64,000 nucleotides of DNA from Pseudomonadota bacterium (lineage in GTDB: Bacteria > Pseudomonadota > Alphaproteobacteria > Rhizobiales > Rhizobiaceae), in the NCBI GenBank assembly GCA_023451735.1, contig JAEXYH010000098.1, positions 20,678-84,677 on the forward strand, read 5' to 3'. Made by a program: the position numbers and the translations under genes. The stretch's first letter is position 1, and each line of letters starts with the position of its first letter. Positions 8,441 to 17,194 of this stretch are shown here, one piece after another. The notes under the pieces were generated by a model. That model searched no databases, was not told where the DNA came from, and saw only the letters and a program-made list of their open reading frames with translations.

Positions 8441-9838
8441 CTACCGCTTGACCTCCCAGGTCGTCACCCGCTCGCCGGTCGCCGCATCCTTGCCATCCTT
8501 CAACTGGATGCCCTTGGTTGACAGCTCGTCGCGGATCCGATCGGCCTCGGCGAAATTCTTCGCCTTCAGCATTTCGAGCCGCATCTGAACCAGCGCATCG
8601 ACGGCACCGGCAAGCGCCTCGTCGACCTCCGCCTTTTTCGGTAGAACACCGAGAAGGGTAGCACTTGCGGCAAACATTGGCAGAAGCGTCCGGTCGGCAT
8701 TGGCTTCCTGCGCCAGCGCATGGATGCGCTGCACGGCGGCGACCGTGTTCAGGTCGTCGGCGAGCGCATCGAGCACGATCGGGCAAGGCTCGGTACCCGC
8801 CGGGATGTCGGACGGGTCGACCGCCGGCCACTTGGCGAAAAGCCGCTCGGCCTCTTCAAGCCGCTTCACCGAAAAATCGATCGGCTCCCGGTAATGCGTC
8901 ATCAGCATCGCGAGACGCAACACATCTCCCGGCCATTTGCGACCACCAAAATTGTCCGTCTCCAGCAACTGGTTGATGGTGATGAAATTGCCTTCCGACT
9001 TCGACATCTTGCGGCCTTCGACCTGCACGAAGCCGTTATGCATCCAGACATTCGCCATCACCTCAGTGCCATGGGCGCAGCGCGACTGGGCGATCTCGTT
9101 TTCATGGTGCGGAAAGATCAGATCCAGCCCGCCACCATGGATGTCGAACACCTCGCCGAGATAACGGCCGCTCATCGCCGAGCATTCGATATGCCAGCCC
9201 GGACGGCCGCGGCCCCAAGGGCTGTCCCAGCCGGGTTCGTTATGGGAAGACAGTTTCCACAGCACGAAATCGCCGGGGTTTTTCTTGTGCGCGTCGACGG
9301 CCACGCGCGCGCCGGCCTGCTGTTCGTCCAGCGGCCGTTTGGAAAGCTGGCCGTAATCCGTCATCGACTTGGTGTCGAACAGCACTTCGCCTTCCGCCAC
9401 ATAGGCATGGCTGCGGGCAATCAGCTTCTCGATGATCTCGATCATCTGCGCGATATTGTCGGTTGCGCGCGGCTCTATTGTCGGCTCGAGGCAGCCGAGT
9501 GCCGCGGCATCTTCATGAAATTGTTTCGCCGTCTTTTCAGTCACCGCATGGATGGCGTCATTCAGCGGCAGGTGCGGAAAGTCGCGCAGCGCCCTCGCGT
9601 TGATCTTGTCGTCGACGTCGGTGATGTTGCGCGCATAGGTGACATGAGCAGCGCCATAGACATGGGCGAGTAGCCGGAACAGCACGTCGAACACGATGAC
9701 CGGGCGGGCATTGCCGATATGGGCGAAATCATAAACCGTCGGGCCGCAGACATACATGCGCACGTTGTCGGCATCGATCGGCTGGAAAACCGATTTCTCG
9801 CGGATCAAGGTATTGTATAGCTTGAGCGTGGCGCTCAT
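8441..9838 (-). CDS. cysS: Cysteinyl-tRNA synthetase
   Basis: A 465-residue class I synthetase that charges tRNA-Cys. The HIGH motif reads HIGN at 40-43, preceded by CGPTVYDFA with the zinc ligand Cys31. GWHIECSAM (about 214-222) and HHENE (about 244-248) supply the other zinc ligands. KMSKS is at 277-281. The carboxy region (LPKKAEVDEALAGAVDALVQMRLEMLKAKNFAEADRIRDELSTKG) is the usual DALR/anticodon-binding tail. The length matches the family. A gap of about 230 bases separates its start from the DedA gene. Confidence 0.97.
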   Translation of the reverse strand: MSATLKLYNTLIREKSVFQPIDADNVRMYVCGPTVYDFAHIGNARPVIVFDVLFRLLAHVYGAAHVTYARNITDVDDKINARALRDFPHLPLNDAIHAVTEKTAKQFHEDAAALGCLEPTIEPRATDNIAQMIEIIEKLIARSHAYVAEGEVLFDTKSMTDYGQLSKRPLDEQQAGARVAVDAHKKNPGDFVLWKLSSHNEPGWDSPWGRGRPGWHIECSAMSGRYLGEVFDIHGGGLDLIFPHHENEIAQSRCAHGTEVMANVWMHNGFVQVEGRKMSKSEGNFITINQLLETDNFGGRKWPGDVLRLAMLMTHYREPIDFSVKRLEEAERLFAKWPAVDPSDIPAGTEPCPIVLDALADDLNTVAAVQRIHALAQEANADRTLLPMFAASATLLGVLPKKAEVDEALAGAVDALVQMRLEMLKAKNFAEADRIRDELSTKGIQLKDGKDAATGERVTTWEVKR

Positions 9839-10067
9839 CGAAAAATTCTCCCAAAGTCAGCAAGGCATGCCGCGACCGGTACCGGACCGGGGCGTTTGTC
9901 TTCAAGGCTTTTCGAGAGACGAAAACGGCCGGACCAGCGCGAGCGCTAGCGGATAATCTTCCCACAAATGGAAATTGCCGTGTTCATGGCTTGGGTTATG
10001 GCGCGGGCGGTGGATTTGGTCAAGGGGAGAGGCGGTCTCGGTTACATCAGTCAGCCGGTTTTCGCTT

Positions 10068-10661
10068 CTATTCCTTTGAGCCTGTCTGGCCGCGCCGGAT
10101 GCCCGTCGTCAGATATCTTCTCGATGCCCAGACCACCGCCGCCAGAACAACAATAAACACCAACAGCGCGACGATGAGATGTATATGCAGCCTCAATCGT
10201 CCGAACAGCGCCTCGACCGCATTGCCGAACAGATATCCCACGGTGGTGATGAGCACGCCCCAGACAATCGCGGCAATGAAGTTGAGCACGATGAAGCGGT
10301 GTGCTGGCACCGACGTGAGGCCTATCGCGATGGGGCTGACCGTCCGCATGCCGTAGATGAACCGGAAGGCAAGGATGAAGCCGGTCGGATGCGCTTCCAG
10401 AAGATGATTGACCTTCTGCGCCGCATCGGTCTTCAAAAAGCGCTGCACGATGGCCAGCCGGTTGGCGTAACGCCCGGCGAAGAACCAGGCCTGATCGGCG
10501 GCAAACGAGCCGAGTGATGCCGCCGCGGCTGCTTCCCACCATGTCATGAAATGCCGGTGTGCGAACACCCCGCCCAAAAAGACGGCGGTTTCTCCTTCGA
10601 AAGCGGCACCCAGAAACACCGCCAGCACGCCATATTGGGAAATCAGATGTTCAAGCGACAA
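10068..10661 (-). CDS. DedA-family membrane protein
   Basis: A 197-residue integral membrane protein of the DedA/SNARE-associated family. It shows a re-entrant-like amino segment with E22/GE24 (GAAFEGETAVFLGG), the family motif FAGRYANR, the conserved FRFIYGMRTVSPIAIGL, and two long carboxy-terminal helices. DedA proteins are linked to lipid (undecaprenyl-phosphate or phosphatidylethanolamine) flipping and membrane homeostasis in other bacteria; the lipid here is not known. It follows the SDR gene on the same strand, 96 bases away, and may be cotranscribed. Confidence 0.87.
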   Translation of the reverse strand: MSLEHLISQYGVLAVFLGAAFEGETAVFLGGVFAHRHFMTWWEAAAAASLGSFAADQAWFFAGRYANRLAIVQRFLKTDAAQKVNHLLEAHPTGFILAFRFIYGMRTVSPIAIGLTSVPAHRFIVLNFIAAIVWGVLITTVGYLFGNAVEALFGRLRLHIHLIVALLVFIVVLAAVVWASRRYLTTGIRRGQTGSKE

Positions 10662-10757
10662 AGACGGTCTCCGGCATGGCAGGCATTTCAGGGCTATGCC
10701 ATCAAATTAGCGGAGCCGCAGCCAAAGTCATGCCGGATATTATCGTCGCTTCATCGG

Positions 10758-11498
10758 TTATTCCGGCAGCCGGTACTCCACGAAGCGGTTTTCGCGCACC
10801 ACAAACAGGCGGCCGCTTTCGGTTGTCATGGGCGAGGCAAGGGGAAGGATGGTCTTTGCAACTTCGGAAGGATGCGGCAGGGTTTCCGGATCTTCACCGG
10901 GCATGGCCTGAGCGCGCATGGCAGTGCGGGTCGCGCCCGGATTAACCAGATTGATCTTGAGCGGCGTATGCGCCATCTCCTCAGCCCAGATACGACCCAT
11001 TGTTTCGACGGCCGCCTTCGACATCGCATAAGCGCCCCAGAAGGCGCGCGGATTGGTAGCGACGCCGGAGGAAAGCAGGATCGCGCGGCCGGCATCCGAT
11101 TTGACCAGCAGTGGCTCGACCGAGCGGATGAGCCGCCACATGGCCGTGACATTGGTCGTTATCACCCGTTCGAACACCTTGGCCTCGACATGGGCGATCG
11201 GCGCAATGACGCCGAGAATACTGGCATTGGCGACGAGGATATCGAGCTTGCCCCAACGTTCGAAAATCGAGGCGCCGAGCTTGTCGATCGCATCCATGTC
11301 CGAGAGATCGAAGGGAACAAGCGTCGCCGAACCGCCGGCCGCCTTGATCGCGTCGTCGAGTTCTTCCAGCCCGCCGACTGTCCGGGCGCAGGCGATCACA
11401 TGCGCTCCGGCCCTCGCAAGCTCCAGTGCCGTGAAATAGCCGATGCCACGCGAGGCCCCGGTTACCAGCGCTATCCTGCCTCTGAGGTCAATGCTCAT
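10758..11498 (-). CDS. Short-chain dehydrogenase/reductase (SDR)
   Basis: A 246-residue classical SDR. The nucleotide-binding motif TGASRGIG lies at about 14-21. The NNAG motif is changed to VANAS, the catalytic serine is in LLSSGVA, and the active-site pair is Y-x-x-x-K in YAMSKAAVE. Cofactor and substrate cannot be assigned; Arg after the first motif (CARTVGG) suggests NADP(H) preference. It lies downstream of purF but is separated by a strong terminator, so it probably has its own promoter. Confidence 0.88.
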   Translation of the reverse strand: MSIDLRGRIALVTGASRGIGYFTALELARAGAHVIACARTVGGLEELDDAIKAAGGSATLVPFDLSDMDAIDKLGASIFERWGKLDILVANASILGVIAPIAHVEAKVFERVITTNVTAMWRLIRSVEPLLVKSDAGRAILLSSGVATNPRAFWGAYAMSKAAVETMGRIWAEEMAHTPLKINLVNPGATRTAMRAQAMPGEDPETLPHPSEVAKTILPLASPMTTESGRLFVVRENRFVEYRLPE

Positions 11499-11527
11499 GT
11501 CTCGCTCCCAATCCTTGCCATTACGGC

Positions 11528-11559
11528 CAAAAAAGAAGGCCGCGTTTCCGCAGCCTTCT
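11528..11559 (-). terminator. Rho-independent terminator after purF
   Basis: On the minus strand, AGAAGGC-t-GCG-gaaa-CGC-g-GCCTTCT is followed by a run of six T. It lies just past the purF stop and before the SDR start, so it should end purF transcription. Confidence 0.85.
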
Positions 11560-11618
11560 AAAGCGTTTATTCGGTATTGAAAACGGGTGCGGCACCTTGC
11601 CCCACCTCTTCGCGGACC

Positions 11619-13121
11619 TCAGCCGTTGCTGGCGAGCAGGGACACCTTGCGGCCGACAGCCTCGCCGTCCTTGTCGAGAAGACGGGTCGGGTAGTCGCCG
11701 GTGAAGTAGTGGTCGGTGAACTGCGGGCGTGCATCGTTGCGGTCTTCACCACCGACGGCTTGGTAAAGGCCGTTAATCGACAGGAATTCGAGACTGTCGC
11801 AGCCGATATATTTGCACATCGCTTCCAGGCTTTCATACTGGTTGGCGAGCAGCTTTTCCCGGTCCGGCGTGTCGATACCGTAGAAATCCGGGTAGTAGAT
11901 CATCGGGCTTGCGACGCGCAGATGCACTTCCTTGGCGCCGGCATCACGGATCATCTGCACGATCTTAAGCGAAGTCGTTCCGCGCACGACCGAATCGTCG
12001 ACCAGCACGACGCGCTTGCCTTCGATCATCGCCCGGTTGGCCGAGTGTTTCAGCTTCACGCCAAAAGCGCGGATCTGCTGCGTCGGCTCGATGAAGGTCC
12101 GGCCGACATAATGGTTACGGATAATGCCGTATTCGAACGGAATGCCGCTCTGCTGGGCATAGCCGAGCGCTGCCGGCGTGCCGCCATCGGGCACGGGAAC
12201 GACGACATCCGCATCGACCGGCGCTTCCTTGGCAAGGTTGATGCCCATGTTCTTGCGGGCAACGTAGACCGAGCGGCCGCCGACGACTGAATCCGGACGG
12301 GCGAAATAGACATATTCGAACAGGCAGAGGCGCTCCGGCTGACCATTGCCGGCCTTGCGGGCGTCGATCGAGATCGAGCCGTCTGCCTGGATTTCGCAGA
12401 TAATGACTTCGCCGTTTTCGACGTCACGAACGAACTTGGCGCCAATGATATCCAGCGCACAGCTTTCCGACGCGAAGATCGGCTTGCCGTCGAGCTCGCC
12501 CATGACCAGCGGACGGATGCCGGTGGGATCGCGTGCGGCGATCAGCTTGGTGCGGGTAATCGCCACCATCGAATAGCCGCCTTCCATCTGGCGGATCGCA
12601 TCGATGAAGCGGTCGGCGGTAGAGGCGTAACGCGAGCGGGCGATCAGATGCAGGACGACTTCGGTATCCGACGTCGACTGACAGATAGCACCACCGGCGA
12701 TCAGCTGACGGCGAAGTGTCAATCCGTTGGTGAAGTTGCCGTTATGGGCGATCGCGATGCCGCCGACTTCGAGTTCGGCAAACAGCGGCTGCACGTTGCG
12801 GAGCGCCACTTCGCCGGTTGTCGAATAACGGACATGGCCGATGGAGATGTTGCCGGGCAGCTTCGCAAGCGTTGCCGGGTCGGTATAGTGGTCTCCGACG
12901 AGGCCCATGCGGCGTTCCGAATGGAAACGCAGACCGTCGAAGGAAACGATACCCGCCGCTTCCTGGCCGCGGTGCTGAAGAGCATGAAGCCCCAGCGCCG
13001 TCAGCGTTGCCGCATCCGGATGGCCGAGGATACCGAATACGCCGCACTCTTCGTGCAGGGTGTCATCCTCCCATTCGTTGGCGAGATTGACATCGAAAGT
13101 TTGCGAAGCCGACTGGTCCAT
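11619..13121 (-). CDS. purF: Amidophosphoribosyltransferase
   Basis: A 500-residue enzyme that makes 5-phosphoribosylamine from PRPP and glutamine, the first step of purine synthesis. The amino-terminal Ntn glutaminase domain begins at Cys26 (ECGVFGILG), implying removal of a 25-residue propeptide. GHVRYSTTG and AHNGNFTN follow. The PRPP motif VVLVDDSVVRGTTS lies in the phosphoribosyltransferase domain. ATG 13121 gives the usual family length; the open frame to 13220 adds unlike residues. It follows cvpA as in E. coli, with a hairpin in the 137-base gap. Confidence 0.96.
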   Translation of the reverse strand: MDQSASQTFDVNLANEWEDDTLHEECGVFGILGHPDAATLTALGLHALQHRGQEAAGIVSFDGLRFHSERRMGLVGDHYTDPATLAKLPGNISIGHVRYSTTGEVALRNVQPLFAELEVGGIAIAHNGNFTNGLTLRRQLIAGGAICQSTSDTEVVLHLIARSRYASTADRFIDAIRQMEGGYSMVAITRTKLIAARDPTGIRPLVMGELDGKPIFASESCALDIIGAKFVRDVENGEVIICEIQADGSISIDARKAGNGQPERLCLFEYVYFARPDSVVGGRSVYVARKNMGINLAKEAPVDADVVVPVPDGGTPAALGYAQQSGIPFEYGIIRNHYVGRTFIEPTQQIRAFGVKLKHSANRAMIEGKRVVLVDDSVVRGTTSLKIVQMIRDAGAKEVHLRVASPMIYYPDFYGIDTPDREKLLANQYESLEAMCKYIGCDSLEFLSINGLYQAVGGEDRNDARPQFTDHYFTGDYPTRLLDKDGEAVGRKVSLLASNG

Positions 13122-13159
13122 CGTGAGCCTGTGCCCTTGATCTAAAATGGAAAGGCCGG

Positions 13160-13180
13160 CCGGGGATTGTTCGTCCCCGG
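13160..13180 (-). promoter_or_regulatory. Hairpin between cvpA and purF
   Basis: CCGGGGA and TCCCCGG form a perfect 7-base stem with a 7-base loop, followed on the minus strand by CCGGCCTTTCC. There is no clean T-run, so it is a weak terminator, an attenuator or an mRNA-stability element in the purF leader. Confidence 0.4.
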
Positions 13181-13258
13181 TGCCAGCCCGCTCTCTACCT
13201 GAATTCAAGTCATACCACAAATGGTGATGAATAGCGCTGCATCAAGCGCAACACAGCG

Positions 13259-13846
13259 TCAATTATTTGTTTGAGGTGCGTCGCCTACCGGAGGCAGTTC
13301 CTGTCCCGGCTGAACATCGGCGGGCGCTTCTTCCTTACCGGTAATGCGGGCGCGGATCTGCGGCTCGATATCTTCCGGAAGAACCGATTCCAGACGCCCG
13401 ACCAGCGTATCGAGAAACGGCTTCGATTTTGCCTGCGTGACCCAAGCCGGCTGCGCCTGAACCGGCACCAGCCAGTTCCAGAAGGCGGTGGCGATGACCA
13501 GCAGAAGAACGCCGCGGGCCGCACCGAAGAGGAAACCGAGCGTGCGGTCGAGCGCACCGATACGGCTGTCGATGATGAAATCGGCAATCCGGCTGGTGAT
13601 GAAGGAGATGACGATCAGCGCGATGAGGAAGATGATGCCGGCCGATGCGGCGATCGCGATGCGGTGATCGGAGGTGTATTTTTCCGCGTAAGGGACGGCG
13701 AGCGGATAGAGGTAATAGGCTGCGGCTACGGAGCCGGCCCAGCTGGCGATCGATAGCACTTCGCGGGAAAAGCCGCGAACCATGGCGAGCACCGCCGAAA
13801 ACAGGGTGACGCCGATGACGATGCCGTCGAAAATCGTGATGGGCAT
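13259..13846 (-). CDS. cvpA: CvpA-family inner membrane protein
   Basis: A 195-residue protein with four predicted membrane helices (about residues 4-22, 28-48, 65-85 and 103-122) and a Pro-rich hydrophilic tail (PADVQPGQELPPVGDAP). MPITIFDGIVIGVTLFSAVLAMVRGF-like starts are typical of CvpA. The family was first seen as needed for colicin V production in E. coli and is now linked to envelope stress tolerance. It lies directly upstream of purF on the same strand, the common pairing. The mechanism is unknown. Confidence 0.92.
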   Translation of the reverse strand: MPITIFDGIVIGVTLFSAVLAMVRGFSREVLSIASWAGSVAAAYYLYPLAVPYAEKYTSDHRIAIAASAGIIFLIALIVISFITSRIADFIIDSRIGALDRTLGFLFGAARGVLLLVIATAFWNWLVPVQAQPAWVTQAKSKPFLDTLVGRLESVLPEDIEPQIRARITGKEEAPADVQPGQELPPVGDAPQTNN

Positions 13847-13876
13847 GTAAACTCTACTCCAAGACTACCGTTTCGC

Positions 13877-13927
13877 GCCGGTGTTTCGTTCCGGCACTGC
13901 GCCCCACATCCGGGTGTCGGGCGCAGT
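13877..13927 (-). terminator. Hairpin pair after radA
   Basis: ACTGCGCCC (13896-13904) pairs perfectly with GGGCGCAGT (13919-13927), and a second stem GCCGG/CCGGC lies at 13877-13895. They sit between the radA stop and the cvpA start. No T-run follows, so termination is likely but not certain. Confidence 0.5.
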
Positions 13928-13958
13928 CTCTTACATCAGCCGGGTGATTAACGGAAGA

Positions 13959-15374
13959 TCAATCATCTTCTCCGGCATTTTGATGGTCTTTCCCCAGCTT
14001 CCTCGTCGATCGCGCTATTCGCGAGACGAGATCAGGCAGGTCCTCGATCATCGTCCAGCGCGCATTTCCGGCTTTGGGCAGTTCGGCGGACGTCGCCGGC
14101 AGCATGGCGCCGGCAAAACCGAGCTTTTCCGCTTCCTTCAGGCGTTGGGCGGTTTGCGAAACGGGGCGTACGGCGCCCGAAAGGCTGATCTCGCCGAAGA
14201 AAACGCAATCGGGCGGCAGGGCGGCCCCGGCAAGCGATGAGACGAGGGCCGACGCGATTGCCATGTCGGCAGCAGGTTCCGAGATGCGGTAGCCGCCGGC
14301 AACATTCAAATAAACGTCATGGCTCCCGAGCTTCACGCCGCAATGGGCTTCGAGCACAGCGAGAATCATTGCAAGCCGCGAACTGTCCCAGCCGACAACA
14401 GCACGGCGCGGTGTGCCGAGCGAAGTGGCCGCGACCAGTGCCTGCACCTCGACCAGAACCGGCCGTGTACCCTCCATGCCGGCAAACACGGCGGCACCAG
14501 GAGACTTGGCGTTGCGTTCGCCGAGAAACAGTTCGGACGGGTTGGAGACGTCGCGCAAGCCCTTGTCGGACATCTCGAACACGCCGATCTCGTCGGTCGG
14601 CCCGAAACGGTTCTTCACCGTGCGCAGGATGCGGTAATGATGGCCGCGGTCGCCTTCGAAATAAAGCACGGCATCGACCATGTGCTCGACGACGCGCGGA
14701 CCGGCGATCTGGCCTTCCTTGGTGACATGCCCCACAAGCACCATTGCAGCACCGGTCTGCTTGGCAAACCGGATCATCGCCTGCACGCCGGTGCGCACCT
14801 GGGTGACGGTGCCTGGCGCAGAATCGGCCGTGTCGCTCCAGAGCGTCTGGATCGAATCGATGATCACGAGGTCGGGGCGCTTGCCCTCGGAAATCGTGGC
14901 AAGGATATCTTCCACATTGGTTTCGGCAGCAAGCAGCACATCCGAATCGGCGGCACCGAGACGCTGGGCGCGAAGGCGAACCTGTGCGACCGCTTCTTCG
15001 CCCGAGACATAGATGATCCTGTGGCCCCGGCGCGAAAGGGCTGCGGCCGCCTGCATCAGCAGGGTCGATTTGCCGATACCGGGATCGCCGCCGATCAGGA
15101 CGGCCGAGCCGCGAACAAAGCCGCCGCCGGTGGCGCGGTCGAGTTCGGAAATCCCGGTCTGGACACGCGGTGCCTCCTCCGTCTCGCCTGAAAGCGTGGT
15201 GAGAGCCACGGCGCGGCCCTTTTTCGGCGCCTTGCCGGGACCGCCGCCGATGCCGCCCATCGGATCTTCCTCGACAATCGTGTTCCACTCGCCGCAGCCA
15301 TCACATTTGCCGGCCCAGCGATTGTGCACGGTGCCGCAGTTCTGGCACAGGAATTGGGTTTTGGTTTTTGCCAT
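13959..15374 (-). CDS. radA: DNA repair protein RadA
   Basis: A 471-residue branch-migration ATPase that helps process recombination intermediates. A four-cysteine zinc finger opens the protein (CQNCG and CDGCGEW). Walker A is GGDPGIGKST at about residue 96, and the RadA-specific KNRFG motif appears as VKNRFGPTDEIG. The carboxy part is the Lon-protease-like domain (GGYRISEPAADMAIASAL). ATG 15374 (MAKTKTQF) is the family start; the frame opens slightly earlier. It is cotranscribed at most with alr upstream, 103 bases away. Confidence 0.96.
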   Translation of the reverse strand: MAKTKTQFLCQNCGTVHNRWAGKCDGCGEWNTIVEEDPMGGIGGGPGKAPKKGRAVALTTLSGETEEAPRVQTGISELDRATGGGFVRGSAVLIGGDPGIGKSTLLMQAAAALSRRGHRIIYVSGEEAVAQVRLRAQRLGAADSDVLLAAETNVEDILATISEGKRPDLVIIDSIQTLWSDTADSAPGTVTQVRTGVQAMIRFAKQTGAAMVLVGHVTKEGQIAGPRVVEHMVDAVLYFEGDRGHHYRILRTVKNRFGPTDEIGVFEMSDKGLRDVSNPSELFLGERNAKSPGAAVFAGMEGTRPVLVEVQALVAATSLGTPRRAVVGWDSSRLAMILAVLEAHCGVKLGSHDVYLNVAGGYRISEPAADMAIASALVSSLAGAALPPDCVFFGEISLSGAVRPVSQTAQRLKEAEKLGFAGAMLPATSAELPKAGNARWTMIEDLPDLVSRIARSTRKLGKDHQNAGEDD

Positions 15375-15477
15375 GGATCTGATCGCCGCCTTCAATGCCT
15401 AGATATCCGCAGGAACAAAAGCGGAACTTATGGTCTTGTAAGCGAATTTGGCAGGGGATGACAAGACTGAGGCGAAC

Positions 15478-16650
15478 TCAATCGTCTGGATAGATGTAGC
15501 GCCGCTCGTAGCGCAGGCCGAGGCTGGTCAGCACCTCGTATCCGATCGTACCGCCGGCGCGAGCCACATCGTCTAACGCGATATTGGGGCCGAACAGTTC
15601 GATATAGTCGCCCGCGCGGATTTCGTTCTCTGGCACATCGGTCACGTCGAAGATTGTCAGATCCATCGTGACACGGCCGATGACGGGCACGCGGGTATTG
15701 GCGATGAAGCCGAAGGCTCCGGGGGTGCCGCCGGCCCGGATCGGTACGCCGGAACCGGAGAGCGAGCGCAGGTAGCCGTCGGCATAACCGGCCGACACGA
15801 TCGCGAGGCGGCTGTTGCGCGACAGTTGGTGGGTGGCGCCGTAGCTGACTGTCGAGCCGGACGGCGCTTCGCGGATCTGGATGATACGGGCTTCCGCCTT
15901 GGCGACGGGCTTCAATCCCTTCATGCCGTTGACGGCCTCGCCGCCATAGGTGGCAATGCCGGGGCGGGTGAGATCGAAATGATATTCGGGACCGAGAAAG
16001 ATGCCCGCGGAGGCCGAAAGGCTTGTCGGAACGCCTTCGAAAGCCGCCGCAACCCTTTGGAAAGACTCAAGCTGTGCCCGGTTTAGCGGCGAGGCAGGCG
16101 AATCGCCGCTATGGAGATGCGACATGACAAGAACCGGCGAAAAACTTGCCGGACGCGAGACGTCCTCTGCAAAGGCGATCGCTTCTTCGAGCGGAAGGCC
16201 CAGCCGGTTGAAGCCGGTATCCACATGCAGGGCGCAGGGGTGGTCGCCATGTTCGGCGGTCACCGACATCCAGAAGGCCAGTTGCTCTTCGGAGATGATC
16301 ACCGGGACCAGATCGTTCTCGTAAAACAGCCGTTCCTGGCCCGGCCAGATGCCGGAAAGCACGTAGATGCGGGCATCCGGTGCATAGTTTCTGAGCGTCA
16401 CACCTTCCTGCGCCACGGCAACGAAGAAGTCGCGCGCACCTGCCTCATAGAGGGCGGTGCCACAGTCCTCGAGGCCGAGACCATAGGCATCCGCCTTGAC
16501 GACGGCCGCGGTCGAAACCGAACCCGAGCGGCGGGCCATTTCCTTCCAGTTGTCGACGAGGGCGCCGAGATCGACAGTCATCCGGGCAGGGGCGATGTCG
16601 AAATCGTCCAGATAGGTGTCGTCGCTGTCGAAATCGGTCTGTTCTGTCAT
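15478..16650 (-). CDS. alr: Alanine racemase
   Basis: A 390-residue PLP enzyme that converts L- to D-alanine for peptidoglycan. The PLP lysine is Lys52 in VVKADAYGLG, and the second catalytic residue is the Tyr in VSYGATHQLSR. HVDTGFNRLG and GRVTMD are further family motifs. The first 23 residues are acidic and extra relative to many homologues; an internal Met24 (MTVDLGALVDN) could be an alternative start, but ATG 16650 is kept as the longer frame. It follows rhizobial order next to radA and dnaB. Confidence 0.95.
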   Translation of the reverse strand: MTEQTDFDSDDTYLDDFDIAPARMTVDLGALVDNWKEMARRSGSVSTAAVVKADAYGLGLEDCGTALYEAGARDFFVAVAQEGVTLRNYAPDARIYVLSGIWPGQERLFYENDLVPVIISEEQLAFWMSVTAEHGDHPCALHVDTGFNRLGLPLEEAIAFAEDVSRPASFSPVLVMSHLHSGDSPASPLNRAQLESFQRVAAAFEGVPTSLSASAGIFLGPEYHFDLTRPGIATYGGEAVNGMKGLKPVAKAEARIIQIREAPSGSTVSYGATHQLSRNSRLAIVSAGYADGYLRSLSGSGVPIRAGGTPGAFGFIANTRVPVIGRVTMDLTIFDVTDVPENEIRAGDYIELFGPNIALDDVARAGGTIGYEVLTSLGLRYERRYIYPDD

Positions 16651-16976
16651 GATGGTCTCAATCGAATAAGCTTCGGAAAGGCGGGGTGGCCGATCCTAAC
16701 CGTTTTGCCGGCTGGAAAAAGGCCATGAGACAAGATTCAGGTTCTCCGCACAGGCTTTTGACACAAGGATATTAAGGCAGGGTCCAAAGGCATCATTCGG
16801 ATGCGACAGCGGTGCGGCTCAGCCCGCTGGGCAGGGAGCTGGCCTTGCCGGTGTCAAGGCGCAGGCCAGCGTGTAATCCGGAACGGTTCGCCATGCGACC
16901 CTATGTCAGCCTCGTGGAGCTGCAGTTTCGACTGCAACCATTTGCTGCTCCCGGCGGAAATTGCTACCCCGTTCGC
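16651..16976. other. Gap upstream of alr and of the CbiM riboswitch
   Basis: This stretch should hold the alr promoter (minus) and the promoter of the riboswitch transcript (plus). TTGACA at 16758-16763 is a possible -35, but I see no convincing -10. No open frame here looks like a gene. Confidence 0.4.
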
Positions 16977-17149
16977 GCACATGGTGCGGCCAGCATTCGT
17001 TGACCGCATGGGAACAAGGGCAGCTTTCCGCTGAACCCGACCGCCCCCGCGACTGTGAGCGGCGAGCTTTGCGAAACACCACTGTGGCACTGCGCCATGG
17101 GAAGGTTCGACAAGGCATCGACCCGCGAGTCAGGAGACCGACCCTGTGC
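16977..17149 (+). ncRNA. Cobalamin riboswitch upstream of cbiM-like gene
   Basis: Conserved cobalamin-riboswitch blocks occur in order: GGGAAcaagGG, CCCCCGCgACTGTgAGCGG (about 17042-17062), CCACTG, GGGAAGG (about 17099-17105) and the B12 box CCGCgAGTCAGGAGACC (about 17123-17139). A short closing stem pairs GCACA (16977-16981) with TGTGC (17145-17149). Downstream, CCGTC-gggtgt-GACGG (17167-17182) sits next to the AGGAG ribosome site (17185-17189), suggesting control of translation. The family represses its gene when adenosylcobalamin or a relative is plentiful. Confidence 0.9.
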
Positions 17150-17194
17150 ATCCTATCAATCAACGACCGTCGGGTGTGACGGACAGGAGCAAAC

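Noticed and set aside
9839..10067. Small open frames upstream of cysS
   Set aside because: No ribosome site, no conserved-looking sequence; treated as plain intergenic DNA.
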